64,000 nucleotides of DNA, taken from the NCBI GenBank assembly GCA_033002965.1, contig JAURVB010008882.1:1-64000 (forward strand). Reading direction: 5' to 3'. Each line of letters opens with the position of its first letter. Position 1 is the first letter of the stretch. Below the pieces are notes generated by a model, which was not told the origin of the DNA, did not search any database, and saw only the letters and a program-made list of their open reading frames with translations. This document shows, piece after piece, positions 1 through 11,260 of this stretch. A program made the position numbers and the translations under genes. This stretch comes from Piper betle. Lineage: Eukaryota > Streptophyta > Magnoliopsida > Piperales > Piperaceae.

Positions 1-772
1 GAGCTCACCTATAGATGTGCTCAGTCAAACTTTGGACCTTGGACCTTAGGTCCATTAGGACTCTCCTCAGCTTTATCACTCTACTCTATCAACGGATTTG
101 ATTTCTAGGAACGTAGGTCATGTTAAGTGGTTGTTTTATCGAACCCCATTTAACACGGGCCATCTCAGATGCATTTTACTTCCATGATTAATGACCCTCG
201 AGGATGAGATCCCTTCGTATTATTTTCAAACTTATCTCCACATCACTTTACCTATCATGCCTAGAATTGGTAGACTCTGACCTCGAGTCAATACCATGAG
301 TGAGAGCATATGTGCGTTCAACACTCTAGCATTAGTAAGAGACTTGTTCCATTCCCAAGGGATCTTGATAGTTCTACGTCTTGAGCTTCACACCCAGACA
401 CGCATCAAGTAGATGGGTATTGTTGTGTATGGTGCTGTCTAGGCTTGAAGGTATCAATGGGTACTAAAGGCGGGCTGCCTAAGAGTATGCAGCCTTTGTG
501 CTTTCAGTTATGGAAAGGGCTTAGGATATGTACTTTTCCTGAGAGTGCGACCATTTATTGCCAAGAGAAGCATTTTTCGAGTGCAGCACAACACCAGTGC
601 AGCGCTCAGAATACTATCTAGTCTGCAGCTTGATGACTCCTCTTTAGATGCCCTTTGAGTGTTCCCATGGAGTTATATGTTGGTTTTCCTTCCTTGTGGA
701 AGTCGGATTCCCCTTTTAGTTTGTATTAGTTATTTTTTGAGACAGTTACACTCGTTATTGACCACTTTCGTA

Positions 773-829
<57 letters not shown>

Positions 830-1357
830 TCTTGTGTTCCTCCTGTGTTGGGTTGGCCTTGGTGGAAGGAAAGATAGTTACTACACACATTTGTATTGAG
901 TGCGCCATTGTTTTCTTTGGTCTTGTGTTTGATGTGTGTTCATGTATATTTATTCGATGTATTGTGATGTTTTCTTTATAACTAGCTTATGTATCAGTAG
1001 ATCAAATATGGTATTAGGTCTCTTGATGAGACATTCATATTTCAGCTTCAGCAATTATTTTGATATACATACTCCCTTGTTTTATTTATCTATATCTTTA
1101 TCCTTGGTATATGTTAAATGATATCACGTAATGTCATTGCACGTAGCTCCTTATTAGGTAGTTGCACACATCATTAAACTTATCTTGTTGAGTATTGGCC
1201 ATGCATTTAGTGGTGTCTCCGTTTCTCAAGATGCCAAGAGGGTTGCTTTGGTCAATTTCTCGTTTGCATCTTTCAGATTAATTGATTTCAACATGACTCG
1301 AATTAATCATAACAGTTCTAATCTGGTTCTTAGGTGATCCAAATTTTGGGTGTTACG
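1..1357 (+). repeat. A-type LTR fragment (3' part)
   Basis: The window opens inside this repeat. It aligns by eye, block by block, with the 3' half of the family A LTR at 23036-24549 and 33252-34601: the GAGCTC start block, the block ending in a variant of CTAACACGGGCC, the CCCTCGAGGATGAGATCC block and the CTGCAGCTTGATG block. It ends with GGGTGTTAC near 1356, matching the GGGTGTTACA end of complete copies. No primer-binding site follows, so it is a solo-LTR remnant or a truncated copy. Divergence from the other copies is high, so it is probably old. Confidence 0.7.
779..827. repeat. (TA)n microsatellite
   Basis: An uninterrupted TA dinucleotide run inside the A-type LTR fragment. It accounts for the isoleucine/tyrosine run in the overlapping open frame, which is not a gene. 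Confidence 0.95.
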
Positions 1358-1724
1358 GAAACAATCATTCGTGGCCCATAAAATAAAAAGAGCAAAGTAT
1401 TGTCTCTCAATCATGTATCAATCCCTTCTTGTGACACTCTTATCCTCATTATTTATGGCTTGATCTGGACATCACTCGTGTTTTTGTAAATGACAAACAT
1501 GATCAAACACAGTCACCTTTCTTTCTCTTTGTAATATTGGCACCAAATCTCAATAGAATGAAATGGGTCTTCAAGAATCATGCCAAGTCAATCTTAAAAG
1601 TGTTACATTGGAATGATCATGTAATGTTTGGAAGAGTATCAACATAATGAAGTTTTCTATGGCTTTTAGCTTGGGCTATAAATTTTCTGTAGGGAGTTCT
1701 TCTTCATTGTCTGATGCTTGCTTG
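1358..1724. other. no recognisable feature
   Basis: AT-rich sequence between LTR debris and the TRIM element. I see no open frame with family resemblance, no terminal repeats and no tandem structure. Confidence 0.6.
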
Positions 1725-2345
1725 TGCTGGGTTTATCCCACATCGGTCGTAGATGATGTTGATAACTTGTATAGATGCTAATCGGAAAGCCTTATTCCTT
1801 TAAGTTAATTTTTGGATTAAAAGAGGCCTTTGACACCTATTGCAAGTCCCTTTTAGGGCCCAAAGGGCCCAACAAGGGCATCAGAGCTTGGTTTGAGGCC
1901 CAAAGGGCCCAAGAAGTGGTATTAGAGCTAAGTTGGATTTGGTATTTGCCTACGCCGATTGTCGGAGTTTCCTTCATGGGGTCCACCTTATAATTTAAGG
2001 AGAGTTTGCCAAGTGAGCTCCGTTGGATTTGGTATTTGCCTACGCCAATTATCGGAGTTTCCTTCATAGGTTCTACCTGATGATTTAAAGGGAGTTTGTC
2101 AGGTAATAATATATGATGATATATGAGTTTTGTCTGATGAAGCGGAGATTGCCAGATACGATGATAATTTCGGGGTCTCCCAATGTGTGAAGGAGAGTTG
2201 GTGGGTTTATCTCACATTGGTCGTGGATGATATTAGTGACTTATATATAGGCTAATGGGAAAGCATTATTCCTTTAGCTTTTAGATTAAGAGAGGTTGTG
2301 ATACTTATTGCAAGTCCCTTTTAAGAGCCCAAAGGGCCCAACAAT
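1725..2345 (+). mobile_element. TRIM retrotransposon (TRIM-1)
   Basis: Two direct terminal repeats of about 150 bp lie at 1725-1874 and 2199-2345. Both start with TG, share a variant of GGGTTTATCCCACATCGGTC and end in GGGCCCAACA. A primer-binding site of tRNA-Met type (GGCATCAGAGC, about 1877-1887) follows the first LTR and a purine tract (GAAGGAGAGT, 2189-2198) precedes the second. The flanks GCTTG and ATTTG are at best a decayed target duplication. The interior has no coding capacity and holds a two-copy 90-bp direct repeat (about 1932 and 2022). These are the defining traits of terminal-repeat retrotransposons in miniature. Confidence 0.8.
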
Positions 2346-3074
2346 TTGCACTTCACCGAAGGTCAACTCTCCCCACCAACCTTGACGTCTATGGCTCAAG
2401 AAGTTTCACTCATTACCCACAGTTGTACATTCATCTTTTCACCGTGATAAATGATACCATGTTTCTTCCACAAATCTCACTTGATTGTTCTTGGGTTGAT
2501 CCCAAAACTCTTTCTTTCTAATAACTAAGCCGATTTACTGTTTGCTCCTAATTCTAGATATATAGTACGATAATTGTCAGACTGTGTTGTGTTGATTTGG
2601 AGATGTAAACCCAAGTCTATACTTTCTTGCACTCTGAAATCAATCAGCATGTCATCTTTATACCAAAAAATACCAATTGAAAATTACTCATGCCATTGAG
2701 CACTCTCACGATATCATGCCATCCTAGATTTATGGTTGACATATTTTGCACCAAACAGATAATTACCAATCACAAGTTTCATCTGTAATCTCCACTAAAG
2801 TCTACCCACAAGATTTCATTATAGCATAGAAGATAGCCAGCAAGGGTAAAGGGATCCTGTGGAGAAGCGAAGACAAAGGGGTGGGTGGAAAGTCTGGTTA
2901 CCCTAAAAGTCTAATAAGGAGAAATAAAGAGAACAATAAAGATGGGAAGACTTTAAAGCCATTGGATTTTATCTAATGAGAATAATAGATCTTTAAAATG
3001 GGCAAGTTCCTGTTCTATTTAACTGGAAGGACCTTTGCTATATAAAACAGTTAGAGGACACATGACGATACCAT
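2346..3074. other. no recognisable feature
   Basis: AT-rich sequence with short interrupted frames only. It may be decayed retroelement DNA, but no motif supports that. Confidence 0.5.
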
Positions 3075-3405
3075 AGTCTAGGGCAGGAAAAATTTCCCTA
3101 TATATGAGAAAGATTCCACCACCCCTGACTTCGCTGGAGGCCAAACAAGGCCATCTCCCACCAAATCCTGCTGCTGTAGGTCCAGATCTGGCCGGAGGCC
3201 GGCCGGACCAGACTGGAGGTGGCCAGATTGCCTCGGCAGGATGGACCTGGCTGCCCCACGCACGTGATGCTGCTGTAGGCTAGGTCTGATTTGCCACTAC
3301 TGGAATTGGCCAGCCGCAGCAGCAGTTCTGGCCGGCCGCGACTAGTAGTTCTTGTCATGCCACCGCTAAATCTGCTGTCCCCATCAGGCCGGAGGCCGGT
3401 CGCCC
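3075..3405. repeat. GC-rich repeat block
   Basis: A GC-rich patch in AT-rich surroundings. It contains GGCCGG-rich segments that recur in diverged form inside the adjacent MITE-like element (the blocks around 3315-3345 and 3550-3580, and around 3385-3400 and 3595-3615), so it looks like an older copy of the same GC-rich interior. The minus-strand open frame across it matches no family I recognise. Confidence 0.5.
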
Positions 3406-3753
3406 TGGGGCAAGAAAATTTTATTACCCCCAAATTAATGAGGACCATTTGATTACAAAGATGGTCTGATTTTTTTCACAAATAAATCAAACCCCAGCCA
3501 TACATGTGATGCTGCCATCAGCCACCGGCTACTGCCGCAACTAGCCAGCTGAGGCAAGCAGTTCCGGCTGCACCGCGCCTAGATTGGCTGACCCTGTCAG
3601 GCCAAAGGCCAGCTTGGTCCAGCCGACGGCAGCGTCACATGCGTGGGTGGGGTTTATTTTTTTGTAAAAAAAAAATTGACTTAATATGGACCATTCCATT
3701 GAATAGAATGGTCCAAATTGATTTGGGCGTAGGAAATTTTCTCCCCCAAGGGT
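3406..3753. mobile_element. MITE-like element with about 90-bp inverted ends
   Basis: The segment 3410-3496 is an imperfect inverted copy of 3650-3753: GGGGCAAGAAAATTTT at the left corresponds to AAATTTTCTCCCCC at the right, and AAATCAAACCCC corresponds to GGGGTTTATTTT. The interior (3497-3649) is GC-rich. Long inverted ends around a non-coding GC-rich core suggest a non-autonomous Mutator-like element. I could not find a clean 9-bp target duplication, so the class is uncertain. Confidence 0.55.
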
Positions 3754-3779
3754 AGGTAGGCTATCTAATCACTCACTAT

Positions 3780-3780
<1 letters not shown>

Positions 3781-3844
<64 letters not shown>
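3781..3844. repeat. (CT)n(AT)n microsatellite
   Basis: A CT run followed directly by an AT run. Confidence 0.95.
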
Positions 3845-3847
<3 letters not shown>

Positions 3848-4420
3848 TATTATATCATGACCTAAGAATCGGAATGTGGGTGTGACAGTTGGCATCAGAG
3901 TACACAGCCTTTGTATTCTTAGCTAGGTGTTATATGGACCTTTGTATTCTTAGCTAGGTGTTATATGGACCTTTGTATTCTTAGCTAGGTGATGGCTTAA
4001 GTTATGTGTTTTTTTTTAAAAAGTGGGACTGGTTATTGTCGAGAGAAGCATTTGCGGAAAGTGGCATAACACAAATTTAATTTGGGATGTCATCGAGTCT
4101 GCAGCTTGATGGCTTCTTAATAGATGCCTTTTAGTGTTCACATGGAGAATATATATTATTTCCTTTTTCATAGAAATCAGATTCCACTTACCAGTTTGGA
4201 TTAGTTATTTTTCTGGTCAATGACACCCATTCTTGACATTTTTCCCATAATATATGTAAGTCATGTGTCCTTATGTAGTGTGTCAACTTTGGTAGAAGGG
4301 CAGATATATACTATACACACTTGAGCTCAGCACACCATTATTTACTTTTGCTTGTTTGTCTGTAATTGATATTTGCTCATATATTTACTCGATGTATGAT
4401 TACTTATTGGGTTAGGACAA
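3845..4420 (+). repeat. A-type LTR fragment with 31-bp tandem repeat
   Basis: From about 3895 the sequence matches 485-1000 of the window and the corresponding part of family A, including the CTGCAGCTTGATGGCT block. The 31-bp unit containing CTTTGTATTCTTAGCTAGG is repeated almost three times at about 3907-3990. Immediately upstream, 3878-3887 (GGGTGTGACA) followed by TTGGCATCAGAG looks like an LTR end plus primer-binding site. However, the downstream sequence is LTR and not an internal region. Confidence 0.6.
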
Positions 4421-5916
4421 GAATGTCAAGTGGAATTAGAAAGGTTTGTAAGCTTGAGCAAGTTAAGTCTCTCCGAAATACGCTGGCCCGGCCCAGACCG
4501 AATTTTTTATTATTTTCAAAAATTAAGATTTTTTAATTTTCTTTTTCGTTTACTATTATTATTTATTGTTTTTTTAGTTCTCGTATTATACAAGACTTCT
4601 ATGAAATAATTAAATAAATATAAGAAACTTTCAGGTCCATATATCACATGAAATAGGAAGAGTTAAAGGAAGGTTGATAGAATCTCCTAAGACGAGCTAT
4701 GGGGCTCTTTCAAGAATGCCCAATAGCTATGCTAAACTGGTCGAGCATGCCAGGCCAAGCAAGCCCGGCTTGATGGGCCACTACCCTTAGTCCAGCATCC
4801 TTCCTCCCGCAAAACGGCCGGTAAGGGCTCCAGGCTCCGGCCGGCCTGGCCCATATATCAGGCAGTGCCAGCGTTCCAGCCCAGGCTGAGCTGGCCAAAG
4901 GAGGACGTTAACATCCTTAATAGATTGGGCATTTCGTCCTCCTAATGTTAATAATAAAATCTTGTGAGTGGCACATGGATGATTTGACTTTTTTTTAAAT
5001 AACATGGGCGACTTGAATTGCAAATGAAACTAGAAGGACTATCTCATGCGGTCCATCACATGATGAATGTTCTTAATAATTCACTATTTGTACTGCAAAG
5101 TATTTGTTGAAGTCCTTAATAATTCACTATTCCTATGCGATGATGGAGCTCGCTCTTTTGGACTGGTTTAAAGTATAAGCCTCTCTTGTTAGACTCATGT
5201 TCAATCCAATTGGCTTAAAATAATTTAAATGAAAATCTGCTTACGTTGAATATAAGAAGAAAAATATAACAATCAGTGACACTTTGTCAATCAAGCTATA
5301 TGAGAATTTATGATGAATGTTCTTGAAAGTAGAGACGTGAAGCTCACGGGGTTGTTGCAGGCCTACAGCTGCAAAAGTGAAAGGTTTCAAAATGGGTGTG
5401 ATTGTGTTAAATTGCAAGACCACGGATTTCTCGCTAACTGCTCCAAACTTTTCCTCCAACACCACCGATGACCAATACTTCAAGAGTAATGACCTCAAGT
5501 CTAGTCATTAAGAGTTGCTTGCTCCTTTATGTTCCAATTAGTAATATACTTAAATTCTCGCTAAAAAGGTCTATTGCGACAATTAAATACTTCAGTTACC
5601 TTCATTATATGTACAGATATTCAATTTAATCAAATCTAATTGTTTTGAAAAATGGATGTTGATTACTTGATTTATCTTATGTTGTATAGAAGATATGCTA
5701 AATCTTACAAGGAGGGAACACCTTAATCAGCTAAATGGTGCTAAGATCTTACATAGCAACAACACCAAGCATATACATATCTAGAGTTGTTTGGATTTTA
5801 ACATGCAATTTTAAAACTCTATGTTGTATGTTTTGACAAGGTAAGCCAATAAACGATAAAAAATAGATGAAACACAAAACTAAAGTAAAAACTTTCAAAT
5901 AAAAGAAAAACTACAA
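4421..5916. other. no gene; GC-rich patch near 4475-4910
   Basis: Mostly AT-rich. A GC-rich patch around 4720-4910 has repeated CCAGGC and GGCCGG words, as in many plant non-autonomous elements, but I found no terminal repeats. The open frames here are short and unlike known families. Confidence 0.5.
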
Positions 5917-6660
5917 CCAAATACATGACATGAATAAACTACTCTCAATTATAAATCATAAACAAAAAATAGAGAAAGAAAAGAAATTAACTACTGTTGG
6001 TCTTCTCCAAAAATCCAAAATCATATCTTCTCCTCACAACTACTCAAAAACCAAAAGTCATGTTTTCTCCTCACAAAGAATAATTTCTTTTTTTCTCCCA
6101 CATGCACCACAAATGGTGACCCTATCTATATCTACGGCTTCTAACTGTAACACACTTTAATCATGAATACCCTCAACCTCACTTTAATCATGAATACCCT
6201 CAACCTCTAACTGGAGTATACTCTAATTAGAAATACACTCAACTTCTATTAAAGAAAAATACTCTTAACTAAAAAAACTCAAAAATTCAAACTAAAGAAC
6301 TTTGGGTAGACACATATCTTGTGAAAAGAGACTCTCCTACGTCTAAGAAAGGGAGGGAAAACCTCACTACAAACCCTCACAATGAAACCAACTAACACAT
6401 TCTTCAGTTATACTACCTTCATCACTCATGTACAATTACATATTTATAGATAATTGATACAAAACATTATATACGACCAACCTCTTAAATATAAAGAGTC
6501 AAATACTAAATATTCTTCGTCTTCCGTAATTTTATTCGAATTCCTCGTACTTTTTAGAGTAATTCTATGTCTTTACGATTTCCTATATAGATGTATGTCT
6601 TTTCACATTCACCGTATGATAAGGGACTCCAACACTAGTGACTTGTTTGTATTGTAAACC
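5917..6660. repeat. R1 dispersed repeat, copy a
   Basis: It resembles 9535-10080 and 10996-11250. Shared words include AATTATAAATCATA, AAGAAATTAAC, TCTCCTCACAA and CCCACATGCACC, in the same order. The segment at about 6158-6205 is a short tandem duplication (ACTTTAATCATGAATACCCT twice). There is no coding potential. Confidence 0.55.
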
Positions 6661-7192
6661 ATCTCAAGATGTGGAGCTTAGTTTTCTTGTTTGGTCAACG
6701 AGAAAATATTAGTGAATTTTACATTTTATATTAAGTTTTTCCCTGGGATATATGATGGCTATATTTGTGAAGAGGAGCATTAGCACAACTGGTAATTAAG
6801 GTTGTCACTCATAGTAGGCACGGATTTGACTGGTGGAATCAGCTTCGTGTAAAATACACCCTAAACCCGACATCTGTAAGCGGAACTTTTTGCACTCTGG
6901 GCTGCCATTTATACAAGCTGACCTCGTTCAAACGAACTGAAAGAAAGGAAATGGCACCTTATTGTATCAAACAAAATTATTTGCTCCACTTGATATAAAA
7001 GCTCATAATCGTTATTGTTTAACCGATCCGCCGCGGTGCATTAATCTTTTAAGATCCAACAGTAAACCATAAAACTATAAGGTAGCCGCTCTCAACTCCC
7101 ATCCTTAAAACTGGAGATCATGATCTACAAGTGTTTAATTTTCTTCGCAAAACATAAGCATATTAATACGTGGCAAGCAAAATTTTATAGGG
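6661..7192. other. no recognisable feature
   Basis: AT-rich sequence upstream of the lipid-transfer-like gene with nothing I can name. Confidence 0.5.
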
Positions 7193-7395
7193 TTTATTTA
7201 ATTCAATTGGGTTATACTGGGTTCAACTGGTTTTTCAAATTAGAAGAAAGATATTTTATCAGAAATTGAAAGTTTTTTAGATTATACCAATTTATAGTCA
7301 GTATCGAATTTATTTAATTCAATTGGGTTAAACTTGGTTCCACTGGTTTTTCAAATAATAAGAAATATATTTTATCAAAAATTGAAAAAAAAATT
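7193..7395. repeat. two-copy 116-bp direct repeat
   Basis: TTTATTTAATTCAATTGGGTT begins a segment at 7193 and again at 7309. Both copies continue through GGTTTTTCAAAT and ATTTTATCA to a poly-A stretch. It is a local tandem duplication upstream of the gene. Confidence 0.8.
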
Positions 7396-7808
7396 AGTTA
7401 ATAATTTTAATTAAACACCACTTAAAGTACCGGTTTTGAGGATAATATTAGATTACAAAACCTGTTATAACTTAAATGATACAAGCATCTGTACCATAGC
7501 GGATTTGCTGAAGGTAGGCGACATAGAGTTAGAATGACCGGGTCGTGTACTTAAAAATTATAGTGCCAGATTTCTCTATCAGATGAAATAATAAACTATT
7601 TAAAACCCTATAAAAAGCTATCTACATTGAACCCACTGTCACACCAGTTATTTGAAAAAGATGCAACTCTGATCATAAACCCTTGAATTGTGGGAGGCTG
7701 AAAACACAGAAAATAAAACCATAAACATAAAAGCTGAAATGGCCGCTGTATTCACGGGCAACGCTGCATTCATTTATAACTTCCAACAAACTCTCCTTCA
7801 CAAACAAC

Positions 7809-7816
7809 TATATAAA
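7809..7816 (+). promoter_or_regulatory. TATA box of lipid-transfer-like gene
   Basis: TATATAAA lies about 75-85 bases upstream of the candidate start codons. This leaves room for a short A-rich leader of 40-50 bases, typical of plant genes of this size. Confidence 0.75.
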
Positions 7817-7891
7817 CCCATCATCAAAAACAGCTAGCGAAGAACATAACCATTTTCCCATAGAGATCAACAAGCAATAATCTTGCATGCA

Positions 7892-8266
7892 ATGGTTGCT
7901 TTACAATCCGCTCGTTCTGCCCTTGCTAGCATAGCCATAGCTCTTATGCTGGTCATAGCACCAAGTGCAGAGGCCATTGGGTGTGGGCAGGTTGTGAACC
8001 TCCTCTCCCCATGTCTCAGCTACATCCGAGCCAGGGGCCCCCTCGGCAGCCACTGCTGCAGTGGGATTCGGGTGCTCAACAGATCGGCGAGGTCAAGGGG
8101 GGCGCGGCAGGGCGTGTGCCGATGCTTGAAATCGCTCACCGGAGTGTTCCCGGGCGTTAATTACCGCAGAGTTGGGGGATGCCTCGCAGATGTGGTGTTC
8201 GCATTCCTTATAGGATCAGCCCTGCCACCAACTGTGCTAGGTATCCTGGCTAAAATAATTTCTTAG
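7892..8266 (+). CDS. non-specific lipid-transfer-protein-like secreted protein (degenerate cysteine pattern)
   Basis: A small secreted protein. An in-frame ATG at 7883 has a poor context; the ATG at 7892 has G at -3 and +4, so I chose it (124 residues, against about 115-120 for the family). A hydrophobic signal peptide ends at about SAEA, three residues before the first cysteine. From the 7883 ATG the cysteines fall at 34, 44, 58-59, 79 and 81, giving C-X9-C-X13-CC-X19-CXC. This is exactly the first six cysteines of type I nsLTPs, which carry lipids in the cell wall and cuticle. After that the pattern fails: the next cysteine is at 100, 18 residues on where 22-24 are expected, and no eighth cysteine follows. 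An alternative ending splices at 8240/8487 and reads to TAA at 8558-8560. That adds one cysteine at an unusual distance. The family call is firm; lipid-transfer activity is doubtful. Confidence 0.75.
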   Translation: MVALQSARSALASIAIALMLVIAPSAEAIGCGQVVNLLSPCLSYIRARGPLGSHCCSGIRVLNRSARSRGARQGVCRCLKSLTGVFPGVNYRRVGGCLADVVFAFLIGSALPPTVLGILAKIIS

Positions 8267-8486
8267 TATTAGAGGTTATATTGAAAAATTGTCCGGTCCG
8301 ATTAATAGGAAATTAAAATTTAATTTCAACTTAAGGACCCAAACTGAAAATTTTTACCCATAGTCAATCTTAATTTTGACACTTAAAATGTGGTATAAAA
8401 GAGCATATAGAATCGTAAATTATGTGTTTGGCTATTGTAATATTGCTGTCAAATTTCCTGATCTTTTTTTGATTTGTCAATTACAG

Positions 8487-8560
8487 GGTCAGATGAGCTC
8501 TCCATATTTGAAGAAAAGACCTTGGAAGGTTCTTGCTTTCAGCGTTACATAAATAGATAA
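8487..8560 (+). CDS. possible second exon of the lipid-transfer-like gene
   Basis: Many nsLTP genes have one intron just before the stop. Here CTAG|GTATCC at 8240/8241 can serve as donor and TTACAG at 8481-8486 as acceptor, after a T-rich tract. The phase-1 join keeps the frame and gives 24 more codons, including one cysteine, before TAA at 8558-8560. AATAAA follows at 8632. This is a prediction from splice signals only; the unspliced frame stops at 8266. Confidence 0.35.
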
Positions 8561-8631
8561 TAAAGCGGGGTTGCGGTTGAAATAAGAGCTAATTATATAG
8601 GCTGATTATTGTATTTTTAGTTCTCTTTGGG

Positions 8632-8637
8632 AATAAA
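8632..8637 (+). terminator. polyadenylation signal AATAAA
   Basis: AATAAA lies about 70 bases beyond the stop of the possible second exon and 366 beyond the unspliced stop. The spacing fits the spliced model better. Confidence 0.5.
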
Positions 8638-8639
8638 AG

Positions 8640-9289
8640 TTGCTAATTAGCATTATTAATGTAAGGAAGAAAATTGTTATGATTATACTTGTTTTCTTAT
8701 TCAATATGATTGCAGAATGATTATATATATCTAGCAAGGTTAGTGATGGGGGTTCGGCTCAAATTAACTGATGATGCAACAATAATCATCCTCTCAATCT
8801 CCGTAAGGGTAAAAGGGTGGCAGGGTAACCTTCTAAACTTATATGCGCTACCCATTCATACACCGTTAGATTATGTTCAAAATCAATGACTTAAAAATGG
8901 TACAATGATTTACCATATCCACCCTTCCTCGTCTTCCTCTACCCTTTCCTTCTAGACTTTGGAAAAAGCATTCTAAAACTTATGGTTCATCCCTGTTTCT
9001 ATTGAATATAGACAATCTTCAGATAAGATTTATTTTAAGATGATAAACATATACACTCATTGACTGCTAGTTATAGAAGTTTCAGATGGTGGTGTTTTTA
9101 GTGCTCATAGACACACTGCCAACACAATTAATTGGATTACACGACCTGAGATGGTTTTCTTCTTTCTCCTCTTGATTAATATTTTTTCTTTAAGAGTATA
9201 AAGTTATGAACTTGAAATGCTCATCACCAAAAGAATATCTATTCAAAGTCTCAACAAACAAATAGAAGAGAAATGTGATTGTATCTTGA
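8640..9289. other. no recognisable feature
   Basis: AT-rich sequence between the lipid-transfer-like gene and the R1 repeats. I see no gene or structured repeat. Confidence 0.5.
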
Positions 9290-10116
9290 TTCTTTCACGT
9301 GCCTTCTCTTGGGGGCAATAATCTACTAATCGAGATCTCCAATCACCATAAACGGAGCACATAACTTTTTAACATAGAAATTTCCACTACAAACCACCAT
9401 AATTTTAAAACTATAATTTCTTCTTCAATTGAAAATTATTCTCAAACACAAGTTAAAGAGTGAAACCACTCCCCATGCACGTCGAAAATTCCACCCTAAC
9501 ATGGAAAACTCCACCCTGACGTGAAAAACTCTACCCATACGAGTAATATTATTCACAATTACAAATTATGAATAAAAGGTAGACAATGATAAGAAATTAA
9601 CTAATATTATTCTTGTCGAAGAACTAAAAACTACATTTTTTCTTTATAATGAATAATTTCTCTTTTTTACATGCACCACTAATAGTAGTGGCTAATAACC
9701 CACTTATTAAGATCTTCAATTACCTGGTAAAGTATATAACTTTTTAATCTAGAAATCTCAACCAAAAACTACTGAGATTATAAATTCTAATTTACAATCA
9801 TAATTTCCTCCTTAATTAAGAAATACTCCTAACTATATAAGTAAAACCACTCTCTATACATGTGAAAATACATGTGAAAAACTCTATTCCGATGTGTAAA
9901 ACTCCACCCACATAAGTAATATTACTCCTAATTATAAATCATAGACAAAAGGTAAAAGCGACAAAAAATTAACCGGTGTTGTTCTCGTCGAAAACCTAAA
10001 TTTACTCTTTCTCCTCACAATAAATGATTTTTCTATCTTTTCCCACATCTACAACCAATGGTGACACTGTTTAAATTTGTATTTTATTATCCCTTAAAGG
10101 AGAGCACACCTCTCGT
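9290..10116. repeat. R1 dispersed repeat, copies b1 and b2
   Basis: Two successive diverged copies, about 9300-9680 and 9690-10080, share AGTAATATTA, ACAAATTATGAATAAAAGGTA-like blocks and AAGAAATTAAC followed by TTCTTGTCG or TTCTCGTCG. They match copy a at 5917 in the same orientation. The 8-bp duplication CCTCTCGT at 10109-10116 marks the hAT-type insertion, and R1 resumes at 10996. Confidence 0.55.
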
Positions 10117-10987
10117 CATGGTTGCATGAATCGGAATCGGAATCGGAATCGGTTTTCCGGTGAATCGGAATCGGAATCGGAATCGGTCAGAATCGGCCAA
10201 AAATCGGTTCAGTTGAATCGGTCTAAATTAATTTAATCAATCATATATAATAATTTGACAATTCATATTATAAATATATTAAAATTAGGTATTGATGTTA
10301 TTTGATATTATTCTGTGTATTATAGTTTATGATATTTTTAAATATTTTTTAAGATTTTTTTAAATTATTTAGAATTAATTATTATTTTTGACTCGAGTTA
10401 GACTCGAGTCAACTTTTAATTACGAGAATGCCACCCTCCGCTCTTTACCCCCTCCACCGCCGGCGGCCCGGTTGGCGGCGGCGCTCGCGGCGGAAGCGCG
10501 GCGGAATCGCGAAGGATCGCGGCGGAATCACGGCGGAATCACGGACGGCGGAAGGGCGGAGCGGAATCGGGTACGGCGTCGGACGGCGGAACGCGGCGGA
10601 GGGCGGAGCTGAGGTCGGAATCGGGCGGCGGTGGCGTGGTCGGACGGAGCCGCGGTCGGACGGCGGAAGCGCGGCGGAGGGCGGCGGAGCGAACGCGACG
10701 GCGGAGCGGGGAGACCGGGTAGGTTTTTAAATCCAAATTACCATTTTACCCATGCTTAAATAATTTAATAAAAATCATACCTAGGGTATTTTGGTAATTT
10801 CATAAAAAACCGATTCCGATTTAAATCGGCCGATTCCGATTTAAATCGGTCAGAATCGGCCGAACTCGGCCAATTCCGGGGCCGATTCGGGGCCGACCGA
10901 GTCGGCCCCGAAATCGGATCGGCGCGGCGCCGATCCGATGTTAAATCGGCCGATTCCGCACGGATCGGCCGATTCGATGCAACAGTG
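10117..10987. mobile_element. non-autonomous hAT-type element with GAATCG-rich ends
   Basis: It is flanked by a perfect 8-bp direct repeat, CCTCTCGT (10109-10116 and 10988-10995), the target size of hAT transposons. The ends are inverted: CATGGTTGCATGAATCGG at the left and, read inwards from the right, CACTGTTGCATCGAATCGG. Both subterminal regions are built of GAATCG/CCGATT hexamers. The core (about 10386-10730) holds an ACTCGAG palindromic module followed by an extremely GC-rich block. Open frames there are low-complexity and unlike a transposase, so the element depends on enzyme from elsewhere. Confidence 0.85.
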
Positions 10988-10995
10988 CCTCTCGT

Positions 10996-11260
10996 ATCTC
11001 CCTTATACCACGTAAAACCTCCTTAAAAGGAAAATACATTATGGAACCTCTGTAAAAGAAAATACACTTAATATATACATCCAATTGTATATTTATATAC
11101 ATTAGATACAATACTATACTTAAGATATTGAAAACCTTTTGAAAATAAAAAGCTAACTATAAATAATCGTATGTGACCATTACAATCCTTGAATTTTTTT
11201 AATATTCTATAATTTTGCTCGAATTTTTCATACTTAAATATCTCGCCTATTTTTGTTATC
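10996..11260. repeat. R1 repeat, continuation after hAT insertion
   Basis: This matches the 3' part of R1 copy a (about 6210-6550): AAAATACACTTAATATATAC-like and ACATCCAATTGTATATTTATA-like blocks in the same order. It shows that the hAT-type element split an existing R1 copy. Confidence 0.5.

Noticed and set aside
5241..5498. 85-residue minus-strand open frame
   Set aside because: AT-rich intergenic DNA, no similarity to known proteins and no supporting signals.
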